Origin: Megascapheus bottae
Lineage: Eukaryota; Chordata; Mammalia; Rodentia; Geomyidae
NCBI GenBank assembly: GCA_024803745.1
Contig: JANJXV010000013.1
Coordinates: 35,796,501-35,860,500, forward strand
Length of the DNA stretch: 64,000 nt
Reading direction: 5' to 3'
The notes under the pieces were generated by a model, which worked only from the letters and a program-made list of their open reading frames with translations, had not been told where the DNA came from and searched no databases. Position 1 is the stretch's first letter. Each line of letters begins with the position of its first letter. Position numbers and translations under genes: made by a program. Of the stretch, positions 54,455 through 64,000 are shown piece by piece.

Positions 54455-56616
54455 AAACTGATGTTTTAATAAAAGATGCAATACCCCTCCTGTTTCCCCT
54501 TCAGGATTTAGGTAGGGAGATTAGGGTTTAGTAATGGAGCTATGGTAGCTGAGAGAGCTAAGCCAACTCTTTCTCTGGAGGGGAAGACATGAGACCACCT
54601 GAGTAGAATGTCTCCCTCCCCTTCCCTGACCCTTCCACTGGGCTAGAGAGCCAGGCTGCCTGACACTTCACAAAGAGTGACCCACACATTTAACAAGATG
54701 TAGGAATTCACTGAGGTATGACTCACAGAAATGTTCTTTCTGACCTTCTGCCCAGTGGGATGGAACATAATACATTTCAAGATAGAAGATGCTTAATGTG
54801 AAGCTTCTAGAAAGTCTTTGTGGTGAATAATTGGTGACAGAGCAAGCCTAAGGAGACCAGGCACACACACACGACACCCCCCACCTATACACACCGCTTT
54901 TTGTGTACCTAGTCAAGTTTCTTTGAGGCATCATTTTGGAACCACTCGGGGCTGGATGAAATGGTGTCCTGTAACGAATGTCTGAGCACATCCAGCCTTC
55001 TGAGGTTGTTAGTTCCGAGCCTCCTGCTTTACCTGCAGAGCTCTGAGTACCTCTGATGTCTATTTGCTGCCTAGCATAACATCTACTCCTCAGTAGGTGC
55101 TTGTGTGTTAATACTTGGTGCATGCACACATGCATGCACAACCCACCTCACTCCAGACATGTATTTCAGTTTTGTCCAAGTACACAGAATAAGGAGTCCA
55201 GGATCCCTGCTCTCCTGTGTGGTATGGAGACCTGAGAACTAAAGATAACGAAAACAAATGGGTGGGATACATTGGACAGAAGGTTCTGGTTCTGGGTAGG
55301 GCTTGTCTCTAAGATTTGTTTCCCTCTAATAAAAAGATGGCGGGGGGCAGGGAGGGAGCAGAGAGAAAACCTCAGTAACATTGATATCATAATCTCCTGT
55401 GGCTTGCAGATTCCCTTGACCTTGAACTCACAGATGACTACGTATCCATAACACCACCAACCTGCAATTCTGCAGCAGTGCTAACTGGTTTCAGAAGGGC
55501 GAGTTTTGTTTCAGTTCTTATTGGCAGGGCCGGCTGTGCAGCCCCCAGAATGGGCAAAGGTTTCAGCAAAGCTGTGTCTTATGGTTTTGACTTGTGGGGC
55601 GTAGGGGTAAAGAAACCAGATTGGCTTGAATCAATTGAGAGAAGGGACAAAGAATGAGCTTTTTGTCAGGTTTTGTAGAGTGGTTAGAGGCACACAGTGC
55701 AGATCTGCAGGGCTCAGGGCTCTGCCTGCACAAGGCTGGAGCAAGCGGGGAGGGGCCCTCTGCTGTTGTTCTTTTAAAGAAGTGGCCACAGATAGGAATG
55801 GCATTCTTCCCATCTGATTCTCCTCTTGTCCTTCATGGGTAGAACAATGGATGTTTTTTTTTTTCCTCAGGGAAAGAATGCAACCCAAGCCCTTCCCTCG
55901 GACAATTGCTTCTCACAAGTCCTAGGAGCAGTTGGGGAACCAGAGACATGGGCCTGTTGCCCCAAAGATCACTTGGTTAGCAAAGGATAGTAACCATTTG
56001 TCCTGAAGACTAATGAAGATCGATAGAGGGTATTTCCAAATCTGCAGCGCTTCCGATGATTCTCTTTGTGATGTCTTTGCTCTCTTTGTCTTTGTTTGCA
56101 TAAGGGGGCAGAGCCAGGTGCACAGAAGCAGAAGCCTTCTGTGGAGTTTCCAACTGGCACCAGGCCAGGCTGGTGGGGGTGGGGGTGCAGGAACACAAGT
56201 GTTTTCAGTTGCACTTAGGGTGACGGTGGTGGGGGGAGGCTCTGAAGAGAGGCCAGAGGGCATTCAAGTGGCAGGCAGACCACCTGCAAGTCACCACCTG
56301 GCCTTTCTTCACCTGTGATTGGTCAGGAAGAGAAGCCAGAAGTACACATGGTGTGTTGAGGAAGGGACTGGGGACACAGCCAATGGGGACAGAGATTGGC
56401 AAAGGGAGGGATGAATCTCAACCCAAAGAGCCCAGCCATTGTAGGCAGGACGTGTGGGCCATGCAGATGACAGGCTGGTCTTCAACATGGCTGAGCCAAA
56501 GGGAAATGGCAGCAAGTGCCAGGAATGGAAAATCAGTGGGAAATGTAAAAGTTGAACTTGAAACTCTGAAATGAAAGCAGCGTTTATGGATAAGAGAAGG
56601 GTTTCTGACACATTGG
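54455..56616. other. SINE-free non-genic stretch, 2.2 kb
   Basis: GC content is somewhat higher at 55500-56500 and many frames overlap on both strands (e.g. 55626-55888, 55922-56318). None shows a domain or splice-bounded exon. No gene called; an undetected exon cannot be excluded by eye. Confidence 0.45.
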
Positions 56617-56632
56617 CATGAGGAAGAGAGAG

Positions 56633-56668
<36 letters not shown>

Positions 56669-56752
56669 CAGAGAGAAAGAGATAGACACAGATAGAGAGA
56701 CAGAGAGAGACACAGAGAGAGAGAGAGAGACAGAGAGAGAGAAAGAAGCATG
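56617..56752 (+). repeat. GA/GACA-rich microsatellite
   Basis: Mixed GAGA, GACA and GATA units over 135 bp. The Ser/Leu/Cys-rich antisense frames at 56309-56942 are artefacts. Confidence 0.95.
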
Positions 56753-57149
56753 CAGTTCTCAAAGCTTTTCTCCTGTTGCATGGCCTTAGGGTTGGAAATT
56801 GAATCAAAGTCTGCATTTTTAGCAGAATTGTTGGGAGAGAAGATGGAGCAAAAGCTGTCACATTCTGATAGGAAATCAAGCTAGTTTTCAAAGGGGAAAA
56901 AAAGAAGGAAGGATAAAAGTTAGGACTTTCAGGACCAAGCAAAGGCAGAACAAAGAGTCAGAGCAGTACCTAGTTTCCATTGAAAACATGTCATGTTTAA
57001 GAAGCAGGGACTTGATCCAAAAGGCTGAGTTTCAAAGCAAAAAAAAAAAAAATAGCCTGCTAGCTGATTTTCCTAAATTAAGCTAAAATTGGCTCCACGC
57101 ATCTTAAGAGGGTGAAGGAAGCTTACATTAATTGTGCGTTTGTATTTGG
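56753..57149. other. Non-genic stretch
   Basis: No gene or repeat recognised; a 13-base A run lies at about 57040. Confidence 0.5.
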
Positions 57150-57660
57150 AATCGCTTTATTGAGATATAACGCTCACCCATTTAATTTGTCTAATTCAGT
57201 GTTGTCTAGTGTAGTCACAGGGCTATGCAATCATCAGCATAGTCCATTTCGAGGGCATTTCCGTCACCCCTCCTAATGAACTGCAGCCATTCCCAGGCAC
57301 AATTTCCACCCCATTTTCTTATCTCTCAGCCATCACCAACATTTCTGTTCTCATGGATTTGGAGTCAACTGGCTTTTTTTTTTCCACTTAGAATATTACC
57401 TCCATAGGGTTTCCTCCGCATTGCAACACATTACAAAACATCATTTCCTTTTTATGGCTAAGTAATATTCCATTGTATGGATATGCTTTGCTTAATTTGC
57501 CCATTCCTCAGTTGATGGCTATTTGATTAATTTCCACCAGTTTGCTTTGACAAATAACCCTGCTATGAACACTGACGGGCACGTCTTGATGTAACTACTT
57601 GCATTTATCTTTGGGATATACATAAAAGTTAATTTCCTGGCAGATACAGTAACTCTACGT
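57150..57660 (-). mobile_element. Ancient L1 (L1M/L1ME type) 3' region
   Basis: Minus strand: 'ctttattgagatataacgct', 'cacccatttaatttgtctaa', 'ggctatgcaatcatcagcat', then 'taatattccattgtatggat' and 'gctatttgattaatttccac'. The order 3' UTR to ORF2 end is as in old mammalian L1. Confidence 0.8.
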
Positions 57661-58214
57661 TTAAGATGTTGGTTATTATGATTCCAAGTTTGTACCTGAG
57701 TTCTAAGGGGTTAGTAGAAATCTGGGGGAAGGTCTCTTGTTTCTAATCCACATGTACACTTCATCACGCTGACTGGTCAGGGGCATGCGATCCATGTGAA
57801 AATTAGTCCTGTTTTGTTTTTTTTTTCCATCCCTTGTTCCAGAACTCTACAATGAGAATGCACCATTTGCCAAGGCTGGGGTCTTCATAGCTCTGCACCC
57901 TGCAACTATATCCACTCCCCCTCTCAGATGCCTATCTCTCTCCTAGGCGGAACCAGTCTGCACTGGTACTGAAGGAGTATGACTGTCTCCATTTCCACTC
58001 AGTCTACCATCCGCAGCTTTCTTGTCCTTTCATAGAACACTGCCAGTCTTGAATTTAATTACTTATTTTAGTTTAATATGTTTCTATTTTAGAAATTGTA
58101 TATCTCTCTTTGTCTCTTCCTTATATTTCCTTTGGTTAAGTGACTAGTCTTCTCTGAGCCACAAGGAATAAAAGTGGGCTTTTTGTTTGCATGTATCTGT
58201 GTATTTGTGTACTT
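57661..58214. other. Non-genic stretch
   Basis: No gene recognised. L1-derived sequence may continue but is too decayed to call. Confidence 0.45.
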
Positions 58215-58425
58215 AATTTGGCCAGTTCTGGAGTTTGAACTTAGAGTCTTGAGCAGAAGAGTTCACAGCTAGCTCTCTACCATTTGAGTCAAACACCCAG
58301 TCTAGCTTTTAATCTGCTAGTTGACTGGTGATACAGTCTTGAGGACTCAGGCTGACTTTGAACTGTGATCCTCCACATTTCTTAAGTAACTAGAATGACA
58401 GGCATGCCTCACTGGCTCCTGGCTA
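58215..58425 (-). mobile_element. B1-Geo SINE, old
   Basis: Minus strand: 'ccagttctggagtttgaact', 'tagttgactggtgatacagt', 'agtaactagaatgacaggca'. Confidence 0.75.
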
Positions 58426-58604
58426 TGTTTCTGTTTATAACAGTTCTTCAGATGCACTATTTTGAATGACAAAACTTTTTATCTGTTACGTTTGTCATGC
58501 TTCCATATTAGTTCTTATTTCTCAAATCCATTTATCATTTCTTTTTTCATAAGGAAAAACATTATCTCATCTTCATTATTTATTTTTAATATAATTCAGA
58601 ATTT

Positions 58605-58815
58605 TTTTCTATGGCACTCTTGAACTTGAACTCAGAGCCTGGGCACTATCTGGAGCTTTTTTATTCAAGGCTACTGCTCTACCACAGGCTTTTTGGTGAC
58701 TAACTGGAGATAAGAGTCTCATGGACTTCCCTGCCTAGGCTGGCTCAAATCATAATGTTCAGATCTCAGCCTCCTGAGTAGCTAATATTATAGGCATGAG
58801 CCACTGTCATCTGGC
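58605..58815 (-). mobile_element. B1-Geo SINE
   Basis: Minus strand: 'cttgaactcagagcctgggc', 'gactaactggagataagagt', 'cctgagtagctaatattata'. A deletion shortens the Geo monomer. Confidence 0.85.
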
Positions 58816-58833
58816 TAATTCACATTTTTTAGG

Positions 58834-59056
58834 GGGTGATGATCCTTGAACTGAAGACCTGGACACTGTCCTTGAGCTTTTGTGATCAAGGTTAATTCTC
58901 CAGCAGTTAAGCCATAGCTCCACTCTTAGCTTATTGCTGGTTAACTGGAGATAAGAGTCTTATGTCTTTCCTACCTGGACTAACTTCAAATTATGATCCG
59001 CAGATTGTACCTTCGTGAGTTACTAGAATTATAGGCATGAGGCACTGGCACTGGGC
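58834..59056 (-). mobile_element. B1-Geo SINE, old
   Basis: Minus strand: 'cttgaactgaagacctggac', 'gctggttaactggagataag', 'gttactagaattataggcat'. Third diverged copy in 850 bp. Confidence 0.8.
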
Positions 59057-59806
59057 TTAATTCAGATAAGTTTAATGCACCATGTGTTGCTCTATTTGAA
59101 ATTTGTTATTTTGTATTCCTAGGACCTAAAGTACATTAGATCACTTCTATTTAAGTTGTTATTTAACAATTGATTTGTCAGGTTTGGGAGTCAAGCACTT
59201 TGCTAGTTCATAACATCATTATTCTAGAATGAGATCCTTTGTGGAATAAGTGGCTTGAAGAAATCTTCCAAATACCTTATTTGAGGTGTGGACAGGGTTT
59301 GAAAGTTGCTAATTAGGCAAAACTTTGGGAAAGTTATGATTCCAACTTACAATGACTTTAGATTGACTGACATGGCAAACTCTTCTTGAGTTGAGACAAT
59401 AGCCATTGTGGACAGGTGCTTAGCTAGGATGTCAATCAAGTGCAGTGTTTAGAACCCACCTGCGGTCGCCTATTTGATAACTCTAGACTTCTTTTCATCT
59501 CTCTAATGCCAGAAGACTTTCTTCACTCCTGACTCTGATGGCTGTCATTGGCCGACTAAAGGTAGGGCCTTTTTCTTGACCACTTGTGGTCTAGAATCTT
59601 AAACCTCTGGGCCCACATTAGGATTTCATTTTTTGCAGGAGTCTTAGTGGTTTTCATCCTCATGGGTTGAGGATACCAACAGGGGACAGTGGTAGACCAA
59701 GGTTGAAGTATTTGGTTGTCTTGTCTCATGGCTATGTGGAGTCACAAAGCTTTCAAAAAATTCTGTCTTTTAAGGTTAGTGTATGGTTCATGTTTTGATT
59801 TATTAT
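59057..59806. other. Non-genic stretch
   Basis: No gene or repeat recognised. Confidence 0.5.
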
Positions 59807-59945
59807 TGTTTTTCCCCTTTTTATTTTTATTGTTATTATAGAGGTGATGTGCAGAGGGGTTACAGTTACACGAATCAGGTAATGAGGATATTTCCTTTTG
59901 GACAATGTCACCCCTTCCCTTGCTCTCTCTCAGTTTTCCTTCCTC
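59807..59945 (-). mobile_element. Older L1 3' end
   Basis: The text 'attgttattatagaggtgat', 'gcagaggggttacagttaca' and 'ttggacaatgtcaccccttc' match 41396-41515. Confidence 0.78.
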
Positions 59946-59974
59946 ATTGTTTTTCCTGGTTTAAGACATTCTTT

Positions 59975-60056
59975 GGAGCTGGGTCTAGCTCCGTAGCATA
60001 GTTCTGGCAGGACATGCATAGTGCCAAGGGTTTGATTTCTAGCACTTTCTAAAATG
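59975..60056 (+). mobile_element. ID-like monomer
   Basis: The text 'gagctgggtctagctccgta' and 'gccaagggtttgatttctag'. A tRNA-derived monomer, diverged. Confidence 0.6.
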
Positions 60057-60601
60057 GAGGATACAGGTGGAGTTGTTTGTTTGTTTTGCAAATTATGAAC
60101 AGAATAGATTTCTATATAATTTATGTGCTAAATAATACTATTTATTATTAACTTAATTCTGTAAAAAGTGATATTATAGTCCAAGCCATGTTTTAGTAAA
60201 GGTTAATGAGTAATCTTTGATAGGAGAGACACCATTTGAGGTTTTTGTTACCTCATGAAGGACAAACTATCCTTTGACTCATTGCTTATGTCTAGCAAGT
60301 CTTTTAACATATTTCAAATGTCAAGGTCTTTCCAGATTTCAAAACAACTTATGAATAACTCCACCAAGGAGCCGTTTGCAGAAATTCATGTCTGATGATG
60401 TTTAAGAATGCCATAGCATTCTGACAAGGGAGCAGGTATCAGCCTCATTCTAGCCAAGACTTCCTGGAACCTGTCGCCATCCGTTCGTAACAGTTTAATT
60501 ACTACTACATTAGCATAGCTTCATGACCCACAAAAGTGAGTGCCTCCAGCATTTTCACCAGAACCCACACCCGATAAACCTCAGGAAGTAGTTAGTACAT
60601 G
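60057..60601. other. Non-genic stretch
   Basis: Nothing recognised. Confidence 0.5.
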
Positions 60602-60771
60602 TGCTGGGTGCCAGTGGCTTACACCAGTAATCTTAGCTACTCAGGAGGCTGAGATTAAGGATTACAGTTCAAAACCAGTCTGGGCAGGAGAGTCTGTGAG
60701 ATTCTTGTCTCCACTTAACCATTGGACAAACAGAAGTGGAATTATATCTCAAAAGAACAGTGACCAGACCC

Positions 60772-60773
<2 letters not shown>
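60602..60773 (+). mobile_element. B1-Geo SINE, Geo tail truncated
   Basis: Plus strand: 'gctgggtgccagtggcttac', 'ttagctactcaggaggctga', linker, then a short decayed Geo piece running into a CA array. Confidence 0.83.

Positions 60774-60835
<62 letters not shown>
60774..60835 (+). repeat. (CA)n microsatellite, about 31 units
   Basis: A pure CA array at the 3' end of the SINE. Confidence 0.98.
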
Positions 60836-60841
<6 letters not shown>

Positions 60842-61360
60842 ACAGTATTACTTGGCTTACCATAGTGATCATCCATCCACTCAGTCATAGATTATATTTC
60901 TTCACTCTACTTAACCTTTAGGAGGCACAGAGATGAAGGAAAAACGGTATCTAATAATAAAAAAGGTGAATTGTTTTGCTGATTGTCACACTTTTGAGAT
61001 CAGTTTCTGGAAGAATGATCACATTGGAGAAAGGTTATTAATCATCTCCCTTTGTCAGTACCACTTGTATATCACCTTCTGGACTCCAGCACATTAGAGC
61101 CCAATTTTGAGGGGCCAGAGGGCTCTGTAGTGGAATGGGGGTATTTGACCAAGACATTCAGTTGACTAGGTGGAGACGCTTGTAAGATGATGAGTCCTGG
61201 AGGCAGGAGCCATGGTCTGTTGCTCTTGTAGCCATAGCATGCATCCTATAGAAGGTCTTAAATGCTTACTGAAGGAGCTCTGCGAAGCATAATCTTCTAG
61301 AACACCCCTAGAACTCCAGCTTTGGTAGTTATTTTTTTTTTCTGCACTGCTCTCAGAACT
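60836..61360. other. Non-genic stretch
   Basis: A weak L2-like end at about 61185-61280 (gccatggtctgttgctcttg, tcttaaatgcttactgaagg). Nothing else seen. Confidence 0.4.
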
Positions 61361-61530
61361 GTGAACTAAAACACTGGTTTGAAACCAAGAAGGTATTTTA
61401 AAATAACTTGGGAACTTACAGGAAAGTGTACTTGGACCTCGTCTTCATGTATCCCCATTTAGTAAGTCTGACCCAGGCATTGCTATTTCTCAAAAGTTTA
61501 CTTGTGTGACACCAGTGTGTCGTCATGGCT
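61361..61530 (+). mobile_element. MER5-like hAT relic
   Basis: The text 'cacccatt'-like and 'tagtaagtctgacccaggca', 'ttgctatttctcaaaagttt' resemble the MER5 core. Weak. Confidence 0.4.
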
Positions 61531-61954
61531 GACAATCCTCGGAAGTGGCAGGGTATGAAGTAGAAAGACTGAGACAAGGATATTAGGACCTGAATTTTCA
61601 AATCTTCAAGGTTCAAATGTGATTTGGCAAATGTGCATGGATTCGTTTCTGAGGTAGTGAAGCTATGGTACACAAAGTTAGAGATGGTAATACCATCTCT
61701 GAACATAGATTTTAAAGCAATGTCAGGACTTTTAACCTTCCCTTGACTTACTCTGTGGGTGATTCCTGAGTATGAGACAACATATCTAAACTATGTTGCT
61801 CTTGATTTTCTTGAAGAATAAGTATTAGAGAATGGTAAAAGGGCTAAATATAATGTTATACTTGTGATATATACATAAATTGCAGTATCTTTTGATGGGA
61901 AAGAAAGCCAAAATGGGCAAAGAAAGATTGGGACTAGTTGAAACTTACATTTAA
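61531..61954. other. Non-genic stretch
   Basis: No gene or repeat recognised. Confidence 0.5.
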
Positions 61955-62177
61955 GCAGGGTGCTGGTGAATCATGCTTCTCATCTTAGCTCTCAGAAGGC
62001 TGAGATCTAAGGATTGCGGCTCAAGGCCAGTCTAGGCAGAAAAGTCTGAGAATATCTATCTCCAGTTAATCAGCAAGATATCAAACCTAAAGTGTGGCCC
62101 AAGTGGTAGAACACCAGCTATGAGTGAAAAAGCTGAATGAGAGTACGAGGCCTAAGTCTGAGCCCTGCTGTGCATAC

Positions 62178-62178
<1 letters not shown>
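61955..62178 (+). mobile_element. B1-Geo SINE, old
   Basis: Plus strand: 'agcagggtgctggtgaatca', 'aggctgagatctaaggattg', Geo 'gtggcccaagtggtagaaca', passing into a CA array. Confidence 0.82.

Positions 62179-62237
<59 letters not shown>
62179..62237 (+). repeat. (AC)n microsatellite, about 29 units
   Basis: A pure array at a SINE 3' end, as at 60774. Confidence 0.98.
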
Positions 62238-62238
<1 letters not shown>

Positions 62239-62261
62239 TTAGGGTTCTTATAAATGTTCTA

Positions 62262-62475
62262 TTTGATACTAATAGTTAACAGTTATTGTTTACCATATCA
62301 GATAATGTTTTAGGAGTTGTAGTTTGTTAACTTTTTCCATTCATATAACAACCATTTGAGGTAGATTTTAATAATCAAATTCCTCAGCCCTTAAGGCAAA
62401 TAATTAACTTGTCTAAAGTTACTAACCAAGAAGTAGGAGATCTGAGGTTTGAACTTGTGAAGGTGATTCCTAACT
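62262..62475 (+). mobile_element. MIR relic
   Basis: The text 'tagttaacagttattgttta', 'acaaccatttgaggtagatt', 'aactagtctaaag'-like 'taacttgtctaaagttacta' and 'ctgaggtttgaacttgtgaa' are in MIR order. Nearly full length. Confidence 0.7.
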
Positions 62476-62565
62476 GCTAAAACAATTAATTGCTTTTACT
62501 TCCATGATGGATTCATATGAGGTGTCCATCTTATCTGCTTTTAAGTGATGTGTTAATTTTTCCTT

Positions 62566-62748
62566 TTTGCTAGTCCTGGGCTTGAGCTCAGGGCCTGAGC
62601 ATTGTCCTTGGGCTTTCTCAAAGGTAGAGCTCTACGACGTAAGCCACAGCACCACTTCTGGCTTTTTCTATGTATGTGGTACAGAGAATTGAACCCAGGT
62701 CTTTGTGAATTCTAGGCAAGCACTCTACCACTAGGCCAAAATCCCCAT
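62566..62748 (-). mobile_element. IDL-Geo SINE
   Basis: Minus strand: 'gctagtcctgggcttgagct', 'cactaggccaaaatcccc'. Modest divergence. Confidence 0.92.
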
Positions 62749-62783
62749 CTGTTAGTCTTTTTTTTTTAATTTACTTTTATTTA

Positions 62784-62967
62784 GCTGAGAATATAACCTA
62801 GTGTTAAAGTGCTTCGATAGCATTCAGGAAGCCCTGGGTTTGATTCCTTGGTACCACATATTCAGAAAAGGCTGGGCATGGTGCTGTGACTCAAGGGTAG
62901 AGTCCTAGCCTTGAAAAAGCTCAACAGTGCCTAGGCCTTGAGTTCAAGCCCCAGGACTATGAAAAAT
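62784..62967 (+). mobile_element. IDL-Geo SINE, older
   Basis: Plus strand: 'agctgagaatataacctagt', 'gtttgattccttggtaccac', Geo 'gtgctgtgactcaagggtag', 'gttcaagccccaggactatg'. Diverged, so the dimer has been active over a long time. Confidence 0.87.
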
Positions 62968-63235
62968 AATTTTACTAGCAAGGTGATGTGGTGAGGGGTT
63001 GTTGTTGCCTAAGATAGTGAGTACCTTTCTTATAGAACATTGTTACCCCCTCCTATACTTTTCTCCCACTTTCCCTCCCCCCATAAGTTGTAAAGTTAAT
63101 TTCCAACATATGGTCTTGTGAATATCGCTGTTGTATTATTTTACTCTTTGTCATTTGTCTCACCATTTTGTTATTCCCCTTCTCTTCCTTAGTTCAAATA
63201 AATGTATATACATATACAATACACCAGGTTGTGTT
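62968..63235 (-). mobile_element. Older L1 3' UTR
   Basis: The text 'tacttttctcccactttccc', 'ccataagttgtaaagttaat' and 'tcaaataaatgtatatacat' match the subfamily at 41710-41870. The preceding SINE sits at its 3' end. Confidence 0.7.
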
Positions 63236-63239
63236 CCTC

Positions 63240-63481
63240 TTTCTTTCTTGCTTGCTTGCTTTTTTGTCGGTTGTGGGCTTAAACTCTGGGCCTGGGCACT
63301 GTCCCTGAGCACTTTAGCTCAAGGCTAGCGCTCTACCACTTGTGCCTGGTTTTCTGGCAGTTTATTGGAGATAAGAGTCTCATGGTCTTTTGTTCCCAGG
63401 CTGGCTTTGAACCAAGATCCTCAGATCTTAGCTTCCCGAGTAACTAGGATGATAGGTGTGAGCCCACCAGTCCCTGGCTTA
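63240..63481 (-). mobile_element. B1-Geo SINE
   Basis: (TTGC)n tail, Geo 'ctctgggcctgggcactgtc', linker 'cagtttattggagataagag', B1-like head 'cttcccgagtaactaggatg'. Possible ID relic follows at 63505-63575. Confidence 0.88.
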
Positions 63482-63610
63482 TCTTTCTTTTTCTGTTTAG
63501 ATGCTACTGGAGTTTGTGCTTGCTAGTCAACTATGTTTACCACTAAGCCATGCATACCAGCCTCATTTTGGCTGGTTATTTTTTTATTAAAGAATTTATT
63601 AACATTGATT

Positions 63611-63656
63611 TTTACATCATATAATATGATGTAAAATATGACATCATATGATGTCA
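63611..63656. repeat. Two adjacent palindromes sharing the word ACATCAT
   Basis: A 25-base odd palindrome at 63611-63635 (12-base arms around one A) and an 18-base perfect palindrome, TGACATCATATGATGTCA, at 63639-63656, separated by three bases. Both contain ACATCAT and its complement. Confidence 0.9.
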
Positions 63657-63829
63657 AATGACATGTTTAACAAACAAGTGTTCAAGAAGGGAATCTCTAT
63701 ATACAATCACTGGCACTTAGTTTTTAGAACATAATCAAAATTACGTTAAGGGTTTGTATATCATAGATACATATTAATTTATGAAATAAAACGTATCTAT
63801 AGTCATAGGTTTTTATGTCTATATAGTTA

Positions 63830-64000
63830 TGTTTATATTTCCAATACCATGTCCATAGCATTGGGTATGCAAATATTGAGTCTTCACTCTTGTTCTGTTT
63901 GGATCTAATAGCCACACATTAAGTATACCATGCGCCTTTTGTTCCTTTGGTCTTGACTTGTCTCACTCAACATGATTCGCTCTAGATTCATCCATTTCCC
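63830..64000 (-). mobile_element. L1 ORF2 3' region, cut by the window end
   Basis: Minus strand: 'tgacttgtctcactcaacat' and 'ctctagattcatccatttcc' correspond to the ORF2 LSEVSQ-type C-terminus DNA seen at 38488. The element continues beyond 64000. Confidence 0.7.

Noticed and set aside
55626..56318. Cluster of frames that might be an exon
   Set aside because: Six frames overlap in both directions, as expected in moderately GC-rich random DNA; no recognised protein. A conservation test would decide.

Overview
This window looks like mammalian nuclear DNA from a rodent, and it is intergenic or deep intronic. I find no intact protein-coding gene, no convincing spliced exon, no CpG island and no functional RNA gene. 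Most open frames are short and lie in SINEs, LINEs, microsatellites or unique DNA. The best taxonomic clue is the commonest repeat: a dimeric SINE with a tRNA-Ala/ID-like left monomer and a second monomer ending in an A-rich tail. From memory this is the IDL-Geo SINE described from Geomyoidea (kangaroo rats, pocket mice, pocket gophers). The source is therefore probably a geomyoid rodent, which is inference from repeat content alone.

Layout. 1-10.5 kb: SINEs, a triple SINE nest at 3957-4686, then about 4.4 kb (6.1-10.5 kb) free of lineage-specific SINEs, with only old L2 and MER5 relics. 10.5-11.9 kb: antisense L1 ORF2 fragment with a SINE inserted, both ends of the target duplication visible. 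14.0-16.5 kb: a complete, very young, non-coding LTR retrotransposon (class II ERV type) with 336-bp LTRs differing at one base, a 6-bp target duplication and a tRNA-Lys-type primer binding site. 17-31 kb: SINEs, L1 3' ends and microsatellites. 31.5-32.0 kb: a processed pseudogene of the mitochondrial co-chaperonin HSPE1. 33-41 kb: young IDL-Geo SINEs, an L1 3' end with a probable 3' transduction (37047-37840), and a three-layer nest at 37930-39598 in which a U6 snRNA-L1 chimera lies inside a SINE and carries a later L1. 41-64 kb: more SINEs, older L1, MIR, L2 and MER5 relics, long CT and CA microsatellites, a bulged inverted repeat at 43761-43812 and two adjacent palindromes at 63611-63656. 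The right edge cuts through another L1.

Nothing here forms a pathway. What ties the window together is retrotransposition: L1 supplied the machinery, and its products include SINEs with two kinds of head (tRNA-Ala-like IDL or 7SL/B1-like) on the same Geo tail, the HSPE1 retrocopy and the U6-L1 chimera. The non-coding LTR element must have been mobilised by proteins from a relative elsewhere.

Limits: repeat names come from recognition by eye, boundaries of old repeats are approximate, and no alignments or database searches were run.
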